9,922 nucleotides of DNA, from contig JAGPGI010000072.1 of NCBI GenBank assembly GCA_018056045.1, positions 1 through 9,922 on the forward strand. The letters are read 5' to 3'. This document shows, in pieces, positions 1-6,074 of the stretch; the stretch's first letter is position 1; each line of letters begins with the position of its first letter. Source of the stretch: Paracoccus sp. (in: a-proteobacteria) (GTDB taxonomy: Bacteria > Pseudomonadota > Alphaproteobacteria > Rhodobacterales > Rhodobacteraceae). The translations under genes were made by a program, and so were the position numbers. The notes below the pieces were generated by a model, which ran no database searches, was not told where the DNA came from, and saw only the letters and a list, made by a program, of their open reading frames with translations.

Positions 1-2
1 TG

Positions 3-461
3 ATCGACCTGCCCAACGATGCCGCCGTGATCGACATGTTCCCGTGGCGCGACACTGTGCGCTATCTGGTCGCCTCAAAGGCCGGGGACGGGTTCATCGT
101 CGGCGCGGGCGACATCATGGCGCAGACCCGCTCGGGCAAGCAGGTGCTGAATGGCGATGCGCTGCTGTGCCGCCCGGTCAGCGGCGATCATGTCGCCGTG
201 GTGGGCGAGAACCGCAAGCTGCTGGTCTTCGCCTTGGACGAGCTGCCCGAAATGGGCCGCGGCAAGGGCGTGCGGCTGCAGAAGTTCAAGGATGGCGGGC
301 TGTCGGATGCGGTCTGCATCACCCTGGCCGAGGGGCTGCGCTGGCAGGAAAGCGGCGGGCGCACCCGCAGCGAGCCCGACCTGACCGCATGGCTGGGCAA
401 GCGGGCGGGGGCCGGCTACATGGCCCCGCGCGGTTTCCCGCGCGACAACAAGTTCAACTGA
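3..461 (+). CDS. parC: DNA topoisomerase IV subunit A, C-terminal part (5' end outside window)
   Basis: The reading frame is open from base 3 and ends at TGA 459-461, giving the last 152 residues of a longer protein. The residues match the C-terminal beta-pinwheel domain of ParC/GyrA subunits: the GRGKGVRLQKFKDGG segment is the repeated blade motif, followed by a short basic tail. In alphaproteobacteria this ending is typical of ParC, the DNA-cleaving subunit that works with ParE to decatenate daughter chromosomes. The catalytic tyrosine domain would lie upstream and cannot be checked. The gene is followed after 30 nt by a strong hairpin and then by a convergent small gene, so it looks like the last gene of its transcript. 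GyrA is the main alternative; the short tail and the lack of an acidic C-terminal extension favour ParC. Confidence 0.88.
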   Translation: MDLPNDAAVIDMFPWRDTVRYLVASKAGDGFIVGAGDIMAQTRSGKQVLNGDALLCRPVSGDHVAVVGENRKLLVFALDELPEMGRGKGVRLQKFKDGGLSDAVCITLAEGLRWQESGGRTRSEPDLTAWLGKRAGAGYMAPRGFPRDNKFN

Positions 462-491
462 ACGCCCGGCTGAACGGGGCGCGGAAAGACC

Positions 492-517
492 AAGGGCGGC
501 ACATCAGTGCCGCCCTT
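492..517 (+). terminator. Hairpin terminator after parC, possibly bidirectional
   Basis: A perfect 11-bp stem (492-502 pairing with 507-517) encloses a four-base loop ATCA, and the right arm ends in TTT. It lies 30 nt after the parC stop and 10 nt before the stop of the convergent gene at 528-683, so it can serve both transcripts. The T-run is short, and only the plus orientation has the A/T flank expected of an intrinsic terminator. Confidence 0.8.
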
Positions 518-527
518 TGCCATTCGG

Positions 528-683
528 TCAGACGCTGCTCTCGGGCGCCTTGATCACCGGTGGTTCGGTGCCTGTCGAAGCCGATGTGTCATGCGGCTTG
601 TTCTTTCCCATGCATTCGGCGAAAGCCGGCAGCGCGGTCAGCGACAGTGTCAGGACGGCAAGCGCAGCGAAAACTTTGGTCAT
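528..683 (-). CDS. Small secreted protein of unknown function (51 aa)
   Basis: On the minus strand an ATG at 683-681 opens a 51-codon frame ending in TGA at 530-528. It is preceded by an excellent ribosome binding site, AAAGGAG at 699-693, nine bases upstream. Residues 1-22 form a textbook signal peptide: a positive start (MTK), a hydrophobic core (VFAALAVLTLSLTALP) and an AFA site for signal peptidase I. The predicted mature peptide has about 29 residues, with one cysteine just after cleavage (ECMGKNKPHD) and a Pro/Glu/Ser/Thr-rich tail. The cysteine is not in a lipobox, so a lipoprotein is unlikely. An earlier ATG at 691-689 meets a stop after three codons and is not the start. I do not recognise the family. 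Short secreted peptides of this build occur in Rhodobacteraceae, but I assign no function. Confidence 0.65.
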   Translation of the reverse strand: MTKVFAALAVLTLSLTALPAFAECMGKNKPHDTSASTGTEPPVIKAPESSV

Positions 684-801
684 ATCGGCATGCTCCTTTC
701 GTGAAAGTTACACGACGGAACGGGCCGAAGTTGTGCGTGAACGAAGGCACCCCATGCAAGGCTGCCCTGATCCCTTCGGCGTCCGTTTGATCAGCCTGCC
801 A

Positions 802-827
802 CGGGCGGGTGATTCGATCAACGCCCG
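802..827 (-). terminator. Hairpin at the 3' end of the cytochrome b561 gene
   Basis: A 6-bp arm (802-807 with 822-827) encloses an inner 4-bp TGAT/ATCA stem (810-813 with 817-820). It starts one base after the stop codon of the cytochrome gene. No T-run follows on the minus strand, so termination is plausible but not certain. Confidence 0.4.
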
Positions 828-828
828 C

Positions 829-1467
829 TCAGCCCCGGTCGCGTTCACCTTGCGGTGTGGGCGGTTCGTCGCCCATGGACTGCGCGACGGCTTCGGGAAC
901 CTTCTTCATGCCGGTCAGCATCGGGGTCACCAGATCCTCGCGCTTCCAGTGGCGATAGAACAGGATCATGGCGATATGAAGCAGGACCAAGAGCAGGATC
1001 AGGTTGGCGCCCAGCTCGTGCAGGCCCACCGCCGTGCTGCGGGTCGAACTGGCGACATATTTCGCCAAGGGCCCCACATTGATGTAGTCGTCGGGGTCCG
1101 AGATCAGCCCTGTGGTGACCTGCGCCGCCAGCACCGCCAGCATGGCGATGACCGACAGCGCGCCCAGCGGGTTATGGCCCGGCCAATAGCTGGGCTGGCG
1201 CAGGAACATGTGGCTGGCATAGTCGCGGATCGCGCCCGGCCCGCGCAGGAAATGCGCAAACCGTGCCGGGGCGGGACCGATGAAGCCCCAGACCAGCCGA
1301 AAGATCAGCAAGCCGGTGATGACATAGCCGCTCCAGAAATGCAGGGTCATTTTCGCGGGCCCGAACTGGCCGAGGCACCAGCTCAGGATCACGAAGAAGG
1401 CCAGGGACCAGTGGAACCCGCGCAGCAGCGGGTCCCACAGCCGGACCTTGCGCAGCCCGCCGGACAT
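829..1467 (-). CDS. Cytochrome b561 / hydrogenase-type b cytochrome, membrane diheme protein
   Basis: This 212-residue protein has about four hydrophobic segments, near residues 20-36, 43-64, 101-122 and 149-171, as in the bacterial cytochrome b561 / Ni-Fe hydrogenase b-subunit fold. Histidines suited to bind two hemes lie in the usual places: H19 in RGFHW, H43 at the start of helix 2, and H150 and H164 in the HELGANL...LLH segment of the last helix. The C-terminal tail, from about 174, is polar and cytoplasmic. The ATG at 1467-1465 overlaps by one base the TGA of the upstream class II cytochrome c gene (sequence TGATG), so translation is probably coupled. The pairing suggests that the membrane cytochrome passes quinol-derived electrons to the periplasmic cytochrome c. 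This is inferred from gene order. The exact donor and acceptor are unknown. Confidence 0.87.
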   Translation of the reverse strand: MSGGLRKVRLWDPLLRGFHWSLAFFVILSWCLGQFGPAKMTLHFWSGYVITGLLIFRLVWGFIGPAPARFAHFLRGPGAIRDYASHMFLRQPSYWPGHNPLGALSVIAMLAVLAAQVTTGLISDPDDYINVGPLAKYVASSTRSTAVGLHELGANLILLLVLLHIAMILFYRHWKREDLVTPMLTGMKKVPEAVAQSMGDEPPTPQGERDRG

Positions 1468-1925
1468 CAGCTTTTTTCGCGATACTTGTCGTGGCAGGCC
1501 TTGCAGGCTTCGCCCAGCTTGCCCACCACCGGGCCGACATTTTCGGCGCCGCCCTTGACCGCCTCGGAGGCGCCGGCTGCAGCCTCGCCCAGACCGGCGA
1601 ATTTTGCCCGGAAATCGTCCAGATTGGCCCAGATGTCGGGTTTCGCGGCGCTGTCCTCGGCCTTGCCGGATTCGCTGCCTTCGATGAACAGGCCGGGCAG
1701 GTCGTATTTCGTCAGCGCCTCGATATTGGCGGCGGCGGTGCTGGCCGCGGCCTCGTCATAGGCGATGTCGCCCTTGGCCATGCCAGCCAGCGTGCCCATG
1801 TTGATGGCCAGCATCTGGTAGAAGCCGTGCCGGGCCTCGACGGCCTGATGGATCGGGTCGTCATCCTGCGCAAGGACCGTAAGCGGCAGCGCGGCAATGG
1901 CAGCGGCGGTCAGGATAAGGCGCAT
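1467..1925 (-). CDS. Class II cytochrome c (cytochrome c' / c556 family), periplasmic
   Basis: The 152-residue protein starts with a signal peptide (MRLILTAAAIAALPLTVLA, about residues 1-19). The mature part is an alanine-rich four-helix bundle that ends in a C-terminal heme site, CKACH (C141, C144, H145), followed by DKYR. A CxxCHxxYR motif at the very C terminus is the hallmark of class II c-type cytochromes. The ATG at 1925-1923 was chosen because it opens the signal peptide and has AGGA about eight bases upstream. The frame stays open further upstream to 2060, but that stretch lacks protein character. Whether it is a five-coordinate cytochrome c' (NO or CO binding) or a six-coordinate c556 depends on a methionine ligand in helix 1. 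M19 of the mature chain is a candidate, but sequence alone does not settle it. It is coupled to the cytochrome b561 gene. Confidence 0.87.
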   Translation of the reverse strand: MRLILTAAAIAALPLTVLAQDDDPIHQAVEARHGFYQMLAINMGTLAGMAKGDIAYDEAAASTAAANIEALTKYDLPGLFIEGSESGKAEDSAAKPDIWANLDDFRAKFAGLGEAAAGASEAVKGGAENVGPVVGKLGEACKACHDKYREKS

Positions 1926-2184
1926 GTTGTCGTTCCTTTCATGTGGCGAATGGCTGCATTCGTGGATCGCGTCCGCCCAGATTTGCACAGTCGCGCAATT
2001 CTGCCAACGCGGCAGATCATGCCATTTGTGTGAACCCCGTGGCAGGGGCGGATATTTCATTCCGGGAACGGATGATTTTCGGGCGCTCTGGCCGGGGTTT
2101 GATCAATTCGCGGGCAGTCCTTTGCCGCAGCTGCCCGGCCGGGGGCTTTGGGCTTGTGCGGGATCCGGGTCGGCGCGCAGGCTT

Positions 2185-2250
2185 TCAGGGACGGGTCCTC
2201 ATCCCCGTTCCCGGCCGCACCGGGTCTTCATGGCAGTGACCGCCGTTCAT
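2185..2250 (-). CDS. Possible 21-aa micro-ORF with His/Cys-containing start
   Basis: An ATG at 2250-2248 opens 21 codons (MNGGHCHEDPVRPGTGMRTR then P) ending in TGA at 2187-2185. A purine-rich GGAGGGAGGGAG run (about 2270-2259) ends seven bases upstream and would be a very strong Shine-Dalgarno site. That run forms the loop of the 17-bp hairpin after cobF, and the ATG lies in its descending arm. The N-terminal HCH residues could bind metal, which would suit a place beside cobalt genes, but this is speculation. So short a frame can easily arise by chance. Confidence 0.2.
   Translation of the reverse strand: MNGGHCHEDPVRPGTGMRTRP
2188..2212 (-). terminator. Hairpin following the micro-ORF, possible terminator
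   Basis: Two 4-bp blocks separated by a one-base bulge (2188-2195 with 2204-2212) form an 8-bp GC-rich stem with an eight-base loop. On the minus strand it is followed by TGAAAG rather than a T-run. It could be a second stop for the cbiM-cobF transcript if the first hairpin is read through. Confidence 0.3.
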
Positions 2251-2287
2251 GCCGCGTCTCCCTCCCTCCGCGCGGCATGGACGGCGG
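2240..2287 (-). terminator. Long hairpin just after the cobF stop codon
   Basis: Positions 2240-2256 pair with 2271-2287 in a 17-bp stem. It is Watson-Crick throughout except for one 2247/2280 position, which is T opposite G on the plus strand (A opposite C on the minus strand). The loop is 14 bases, 2257-2270. The hairpin begins five bases beyond the cobF stop (TGA at 2295-2293), so it is the natural 3' end of the cbiM-cobF message. A TTTT tract is found only on the plus-strand side (2290-2293). On the minus strand the stem lacks a T-run, so it may protect the 3' end or present the G-rich loop rather than terminate. Confidence 0.5.
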
Positions 2288-2292
2288 GCTTT

Positions 2293-3039
2293 TCAGCCGC
2301 GCTCCAGCAGATAGATATCCATGATCCAGCCATGGCGGGCGCGGGCATCAGTTCGCGCGGCGATGATTTCCGGGCCGCTGCTGGCCAGGGGGCCATGCAT
2401 CAGGATCTGTTCCGGCATGGCCAGAAACGCCCCCCACCAGATGGTCACGCCCTTGGGGTCAAGGCCTTGGAAGGCGCAGTCGCCGTCCAGCATGACCACG
2501 ATGCGGTCCACGCCCACAGGCCAGCCATGGTCGCGCAATTGCCGGCCGGTGGTGATCTGGACCGGGGCGCCGACCGCGTTCAGGGGGATGGCATGGGCGG
2601 CGCACAGCGCCTGAATGGCGGTGATGCCGGGGATGACCCGGCGGCTCAGCGGCAGGGTCAGCCGCCCGGCGATGCGCAGGGTGCTATCGTAAAGCGAGGG
2701 ATCGCCCCAGACCAGCAGCGCCACCTTGCCCGATGTCTGCGGCAGATGGGCGCGGATTGCGGCCTGCCAGCTTTCGGCGATGGCATCGTGCCAGCGGCTG
2801 ACGCCATGCCTGTAATCGGGGTCATCGGCGTCGCGTCGCGGCAGGTCGAATTCGACGATCCGCGTCTGCGGCCCGGCATGACGGTCGCAGATGGCGCGGC
2901 GCAGGCCGGCCAGATCCTCTTTCCGGGCGCCTTTCAGCGGGATCAGGATCAGATCGGCGGCGGCGATTTCCGCCACCGCCTGCAGGCTCAGGTGATCGGG
3001 ATTGCCGGTCCCGATCCCGATCAGGGTCAGTTCGATCAT
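2293..3039 (-). CDS. cobF: Precorrin-6A synthase (deacetylating), C1-methyltransferase CobF
   Basis: CobF methylates C1 of precorrin-5 with SAM and releases the extruded acetyl group as acetate, a step specific to the aerobic cobalamin pathway. The 248-residue protein shows the tetrapyrrole methylase fold: an N-terminal glycine loop LIGIGTGNPDHLSLQA (6-21), a WGDPSLYDS segment (111-119), and VIPGITAIQALC (135-146). The length and the odd insert between the first two motifs, rich in R/D (about 60-100), fit CobF better than other methylases. I chose ATG 3039-3037, placing M five residues before the glycine loop. A TTG at 3072 would add 11 residues and overlap the end of cbiM by eight bases. Neither start has a clear Shine-Dalgarno site, so translation probably depends on ribosomes finishing cbiM 25 nt upstream. 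It belongs to the riboswitch-controlled unit, apart from the main cob operon. Confidence 0.92.
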   Translation of the reverse strand: MIELTLIGIGTGNPDHLSLQAVAEIAAADLILIPLKGARKEDLAGLRRAICDRHAGPQTRIVEFDLPRRDADDPDYRHGVSRWHDAIAESWQAAIRAHLPQTSGKVALLVWGDPSLYDSTLRIAGRLTLPLSRRVIPGITAIQALCAAHAIPLNAVGAPVQITTGRQLRDHGWPVGVDRIVVMLDGDCAFQGLDPKGVTIWWGAFLAMPEQILMHGPLASSGPEIIAARTDARARHGWIMDIYLLERG

Positions 3040-3064
3040 CTGGATCGCGACAGGCGCGGGCGCC

Positions 3065-3730
3065 TTATGCAAACAGCCGCGAGGTGACCAGCCCGCTGTC
3101 TTTCAGCCCGCGCAGCGACTTCGCGCCGGCGAGCACCGCCAGATCGACCAAGGGCTCGATCAGGACGACCAGCATATAAGCCGCGCCAAAGGTCGCGATG
3201 CCGCCGATCCCGGCCAGACCCTGACCATAGATCGCCCAGAAGGCGACCCAGGCCACCACGCCGCCCTGATAGGCGGTCGAGAGCGCGAAGGCCTGGCCAT
3301 AGCTCAGGTCCACATAGGCGGTGCCGGGGGCGATGATGCGGCCGGCCAAGGCCTGCAGCGCGAACAGCGGCACCAAGAGCGTGGTCAGGTTCATGCCGTA
3401 TTGCGGCAGATCGAAGGGCGCAAACAGCATCCCCTGAATCAGCAGCCCCAGCGCCAGCCCGATGGCTGCGGGCGCCGCGCCGAACAGCAAAAACAGCGTC
3501 GAGCCAAGGATGAAATGCACCTCGGAGACGCCAACCGGGAAATGCGGCAGGATCTGGAAAAAGCTGAAGGCCAGCGCCGTGGTCAGCAGGCTGCGCCCGG
3601 CAAGCGAGGGCAGGCCGCGCTCGTGCAGGCTTTGCCAGGCCAGTTTCGCGCCATAAACCCCCGCCCCGGCGGCGGTGACATAGCTGAGGGCAATCTTGGC
3701 GCCGGTGACGATTCCGGGTTCGATATGCAT
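3065..3730 (-). CDS. cbiM: CbiM-type cobalt permease component of an ECF transporter
   Basis: This 221-residue, very hydrophobic protein begins MHIEPG, the CbiM/NikM signature in which the N-terminal amine and H2 bind Co or Ni within the membrane. A further histidine-bearing stretch PHFPVGVSEVHFILG (62-76) corresponds to the conserved metal-site loop. About six or seven membrane segments fill the rest. CbiM is the substrate-binding S component of cobalt ECF transporters and normally works with CbiN, CbiQ and the ATPase CbiO. None of these is in the window. The ATG (3730-3728) lies nine bases after GGAG (3743-3740). A cobalamin riboswitch lies immediately upstream, and cobF follows after 25 nt. 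B12 repression and the cob neighbours point to cobalt rather than nickel. The specificity is inferred from context. Confidence 0.87.
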   Translation of the reverse strand: MHIEPGIVTGAKIALSYVTAAGAGVYGAKLAWQSLHERGLPSLAGRSLLTTALAFSFFQILPHFPVGVSEVHFILGSTLFLLFGAAPAAIGLALGLLIQGMLFAPFDLPQYGMNLTTLLVPLFALQALAGRIIAPGTAYVDLSYGQAFALSTAYQGGVVAWVAFWAIYGQGLAGIGGIATFGAAYMLVVLIEPLVDLAVLAGAKSLRGLKDSGLVTSRLFA

Positions 3731-3747
3731 GTTCTTCTTCTCCTGTT

Positions 3748-3765
3748 GCCGTCACACCCGACGGC
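3748..3765 (-). promoter_or_regulatory. Riboswitch expression-platform hairpin (P13-like)
   Basis: On the minus strand, six perfect pairs (3760-3765 with 3748-3753) close a GGGTGT loop. It lies four bases before the cbiM Shine-Dalgarno GGAG at 3743-3740. The loop GGG could pair with the C-run in the P5 loop of the aptamer (3885-3882), as in the L5-L13 kissing interaction of class II cobalamin riboswitches. In that case ligand would block ribosome access. A second copy of the left arm, GGCCGTC at 3787-3781, could compete for pairing. The fold is seen; the mechanism is inferred. Confidence 0.55.
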
Positions 3766-3784
3766 GATTGGCGTTCTTCTGACG

Positions 3785-3950
3785 GCCGGTCTCCTGGCTC
3801 GCGGGTCAGGGCGTGGCCTCGGCCTTCCCGGGCGGGGTCGCCCAGTGGCATTATCGAAGCACGCTCTCCGCTTACAGTCGCGGGGGCGGTTGGGGCTTGG
3901 AACCCCATTCCCGATTAAGCCCGACGCAGGACGTCTTGCGGGCACCGATC
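3785..3950 (-). promoter_or_regulatory. Adenosylcobalamin riboswitch (B12 element) upstream of cbiM
   Basis: Read 5' to 3' on the minus strand, the conserved blocks occur in order: CGGTGCCCGC at the 5' edge (3947-3938); GGGAATGGGG (about 3913-3904), leading into a hairpin 3903-3907/3891-3895; CGCGACTGTAAGCGG with its P5 closing pairs (3886-3889 with 3868-3871); GCCACTGG; GGGAAGGCC; and finally the B12 box AGCCAGGAGACC (3799-3788). The CGGT at the 5' edge pairs with ACCG at the 3' edge to close the aptamer. It lies 54 nt ahead of the cbiM start. By family knowledge, it represses the gene when adenosylcobalamin is plentiful, here cbiM and cobF. The P13-like hairpin next to the ribosome site points to control of translation. 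Confidence 0.95.
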
Positions 3951-3959
3951 AGGGTTTCA

Positions 3960-3988
3960 GCTAAATGCCATCGCGGGGCCGCGGTCAA
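3960..3988 (-). promoter_or_regulatory. Candidate sigma-70-type promoter of the cbiM-cobF unit
   Basis: On the minus strand TTGACC (3988-3983) matches five of six bases of the -35 consensus. After 17 bases comes TTTAGC (3965-3960), a weak -10. The predicted start, near 3953, falls just ahead of the 5' edge of the riboswitch at about 3950, which fits well. It sits 9 nt after the cobB stop, with no clear terminator between them, so read-through from the cob operon is also possible. Confidence 0.4.
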
Positions 3989-3996
3989 GGACGGGG

Positions 3997-5304
3997 TCAG
4001 GGCGCGGTCAGGGATTCTGCGATCAGGTGGAAGAAGCTGCCGGTGGCATGGCCGCGATATGAGCCTGTCTCGGCCACCACCTCGCCATTGGCATCGGTCA
4101 CGCGGGCCAAGGGGGGGTCGGGTTGGGCAAGGATGCTGGCATAGTGGAACTCATGCCCGGTCAAGGCCTGGGCATAGGCCCCGGCCAGCGGGGTCAGCGG
4201 CTGGGCGCTGCGATATCCCAGATGCATCCGGCGCCTGGCATAGCTGGTTTCCAGCCCCAGAAGGCCCGCCATCTGGTGGCGCGTGCCATCGGCATCGACC
4301 AGTCCCGCGCCCATCGCCATATAGCCGCCGCATTCGCCATGGACGGGGCGGGTCCGGGCAAAGTCCTGCAGGCTGGCGCGAAAGTTTCCGGCCGCAGCCA
4401 GACGGCCGGCATGCAGTTCGGGGTAGCCGCCGGGCAGCCAGCAGACCCCGGCGCTGTCATCTGGCCCCTGATCGGCAAGCGGAGAAAAGGGCAGGATCGT
4501 CGCGCCCGCTGCCCGCCAGCCCGCGACCAGATGCGGATAGACGAATGAGAATGCATCGTCCTGCGCCAGCGCGATGCGTTCGGCGGGCGGAGGCAGGGCG
4601 CGCAGCGGTCCCGCCGCCAGCCCGCCCGAGGCCGCCGCGATGATCGCGTCAAGGTCCAGATGCCGCTGGGCTGCCTCGCCCGCGCGGGTCAGCAGCGTCT
4701 GTAGCGTGGCATGTTCGCGGGCCTGCACAAGGCCCAGATGCCGCTCGGGCAGCTCGATCGCGGCATCGCGCGGCAGAACGCCAAGGACGGCAATGCCCAA
4801 AGGGTCCAGCGCGTGACGCATCAGGGCCTCGTGCCGGGCCGAGGCCACGCGGTTCAGCACCACGCCCGCCAGCCGCACATCCCTGCGCATCTCGCGAAAG
4901 CCAAGCGCCACGGCGGCTGCCGATTGCGCCTGTCCCTTGCAGTCCATGACCAGCACGACGGGCCAGCCGGTCAGCGCGGCGATATCGGCACTGGCGCCGT
5001 TTCCGCAGCCGCCCTGCCGGGCCACGCCGTCGAAAAGCCCCATCGAGCCCTCGGCCAGCGCGATATCGGCCCCCGCGCCCGCGCCGATCAGATGCGCGAT
5101 CTGGGCGTGGCCCATGGCCCAACTGTCCAGATTATAGGAATCGCGCCCGGCGGCGGCGCGATGAAAGGCCGGGTCGATATAATCCGGCCCGCTTTTATAG
5201 GGCTGAACGATCAGCCCGCGTGCGCGCAGGGCGGCGATCAGCCCCAGCGTGACCGTGGTCTTGCCGCTGCCGGATGCGGGCGCGCTGATGATCAGGCCCT
5301 TCAT
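3997..5304 (-). CDS. cobB: Hydrogenobyrinic acid a,c-diamide synthase CobB
   Basis: CobB amidates the a and c side chains of hydrogenobyrinic acid (cobyrinic acid in the CbiA form of the family), using glutamine and ATP. The 435-residue protein has the expected two domains. The N-terminal dethiobiotin-synthetase-like ATPase carries the P-loop [11 protein letters not shown] (7-17), with [13 protein letters not shown] soon after. The C-terminal class I glutamine amidotransferase domain carries the nucleophile C325 in [10 protein letters not shown] and H387 in GHEFHYAS. Both active sites look intact and the length is normal for the family. Its ATG (5304-5302) overlaps the cobM stop in an ATGA, with GAGG eight bases upstream. 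It is the last gene of the main cob run; the riboswitch-cbiM-cobF unit follows. Confidence 0.95.
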   Translation of the reverse strand: MKGLIISAPASGSGKTTVTLGLIAALRARGLIVQPYKSGPDYIDPAFHRAAAGRDSYNLDSWAMGHAQIAHLIGAGAGADIALAEGSMGLFDGVARQGGCGNGASADIAALTGWPVVLVMDCKGQAQSAAAVALGFREMRRDVRLAGVVLNRVASARHEALMRHALDPLGIAVLGVLPRDAAIELPERHLGLVQAREHATLQTLLTRAGEAAQRHLDLDAIIAAASGGLAAGPLRALPPPAERIALAQDDAFSFVYPHLVAGWRAAGATILPFSPLADQGPDDSAGVCWLPGGYPELHAGRLAAAGNFRASLQDFARTRPVHGECGGYMAMGAGLVDADGTRHQMAGLLGLETSYARRRMHLGYRSAQPLTPLAGAYAQALTGHEFHYASILAQPDPPLARVTDANGEVVAETGSYRGHATGSFFHLIAESLTAP

Positions 5305-6074
5305 TCGGGGAACCTCGGCTCCGTGCCTACGGGGCGAAAGCGCCGGTCGTAATCGCCTGCGTAAAGGCGGCTTTCGTCAAAGCCCCTGGCGTCCAGCGCC
5401 CGGCCGACAAGGATCAATGCGGTGCGCTGGTCCTTGCCGATCGCGGGGTCAAGACTGCCCAGCGTGGCGCGGATGATGTGCTGGTCGGGCCAGCTTGCGC
5501 GAAAGACCACGGCGACCGGGCAATCCGCGCCGTAATGCGGGATCAGCTCGTCCTTGACGCGGTCCAGAACATGCACCGACAGATGGATGGCCAGCGTCGC
5601 CCCCGTCGCGCCGAATGCCGCCAGCGTTTCGCCGTCCGGCATGGCCGATGCCCGCCCCGAGGTCCGGGTCAGGACGACCGACTGCGCCACACCCGGCAGC
5701 GTCAGCTCCGCGTCCAAAGCGGCGGCGGCGGCGGCAAATGCGGGGACACCGGGGGTCACGTCATAGGGGATATCCAGCGCCCGCAGCCGCCGCAATTGTT
5801 CGCCCATGGCCGACCAGACCGACAGATCGCCCGAATGCAGACGCGCCACATCCTGTCCCGCCGCATGGGCGCCAGCGATTTCGGCGATGATCTGGTCAAG
5901 GCTGAGCGAGGCGGTATTGACGATCCGTGCGCCGGGCGGGCAATGCGCCAGCAGTGCCTGCGGCACCAGCGAACCGGCGTAAAGACAGACCGGGCACGCG
6001 GCGATCAGGTCGCGGCCGCGCAAGGTGATCAGATCGGCCGCGCCGGGGCCTGCACCAATGAAATGGACGGTCAT
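5301..6074 (-). CDS. cobM: Precorrin-4 C11-methyltransferase CobM
   Basis: CobM transfers a methyl group from SAM to C11 of precorrin-4, giving precorrin-5. The 257-residue protein has the class III tetrapyrrole methylase signature: glycine loop [16 protein letters not shown] (5-20), then [11 protein letters not shown] (28-38), [17 protein letters not shown] (77-93) and [13 protein letters not shown] (106-118). The CxYAGSL and SGDLS motifs are characteristic of CobM/CbiF. The reading frame is open further upstream, but the ATG at 6074-6072 is right: it has AAGGAG seven bases upstream and overlaps the cobE stop in an ATGA. The 3' end overlaps the cobB start in the same way. All sequence motifs are intact. 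Confidence 0.95.
   Translation of the reverse strand: MTVHFIGAGPGAADLITLRGRDLIAACPVCLYAGSLVPQALLAHCPPGARIVNTASLSLDQIIAEIAGAHAAGQDVARLHSGDLSVWSAMGEQLRRLRALDIPYDVTPGVPAFAAAAAALDAELTLPGVAQSVVLTRTSGRASAMPDGETLAAFGATGATLAIHLSVHVLDRVKDELIPHYGADCPVAVVFRASWPDQHIIRATLGSLDPAIGKDQRTALILVGRALDARGFDESRLYAGDYDRRFRPVGTEPRFPE

Larger units (their letters stand above)
1926..2292. other. 367-nt intergenic stretch between cobF and the cytochrome c gene
   Basis: No convincing full-length gene lies here. From the cobF side it holds a long hairpin (2240-2287), a possible 21-codon ORF (2185-2250, -), a second hairpin (2188-2212) and a third 7-bp stem (2111-2117 with 2131-2137). On the minus strand nearer the cytochrome gene, TTGGCA (2007-2002) with CAAATC (1985-1980) at 16-bp spacing is a weak candidate promoter, leaving a leader of about 50 nt. 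No FNR- or NNR-type TTGAT-N4-ATCAA box was found. The overlapping open frames on the plus strand look like GC-driven shadows. Confidence 0.5.

Noticed and set aside
810..821. TGATTCGATCAA as an FNR/NNR-type site
   Set aside because: The half-sites are spaced by three rather than four bases, the left one is imperfect, and it lies at the 3' end of a gene inside a hairpin.
517..1761. Long plus-strand open frame (414 codons) across the small secreted gene and the cytochrome genes
   Set aside because: It is antisense to two clear cytochrome genes, is rich in Arg/Gln/Ala as expected from high-GC shadow frames, and shows no domain or ribosome site.
1467..2060. Extended start for the class II cytochrome c (197 aa)
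   Set aside because: The extra 45 residues precede a perfect signal peptide with its own ribosome site, so the start at 1925 is right.
2096..2107. TTTGATCAATT as an FNR/Dnr-type box upstream of the cytochrome c gene
   Set aside because: The TTGATCAA palindrome lacks the four-base spacer of the TTGAT-N4-ATCAA consensus and lies about 175 bp from the start codon.
1943..2239. Plus-strand 98-codon frame in the intergenic region
   Set aside because: No ribosome site, no coherent protein character, and it runs through structured non-coding sequence.
1897..3087. Long plus-strand open frame (396 codons) spanning the intergenic region and cobF antisense
   Set aside because: Composition is that of a GC shadow, and it crosses the strong hairpin at 2240-2287 and all of cobF; no recognisable motif.
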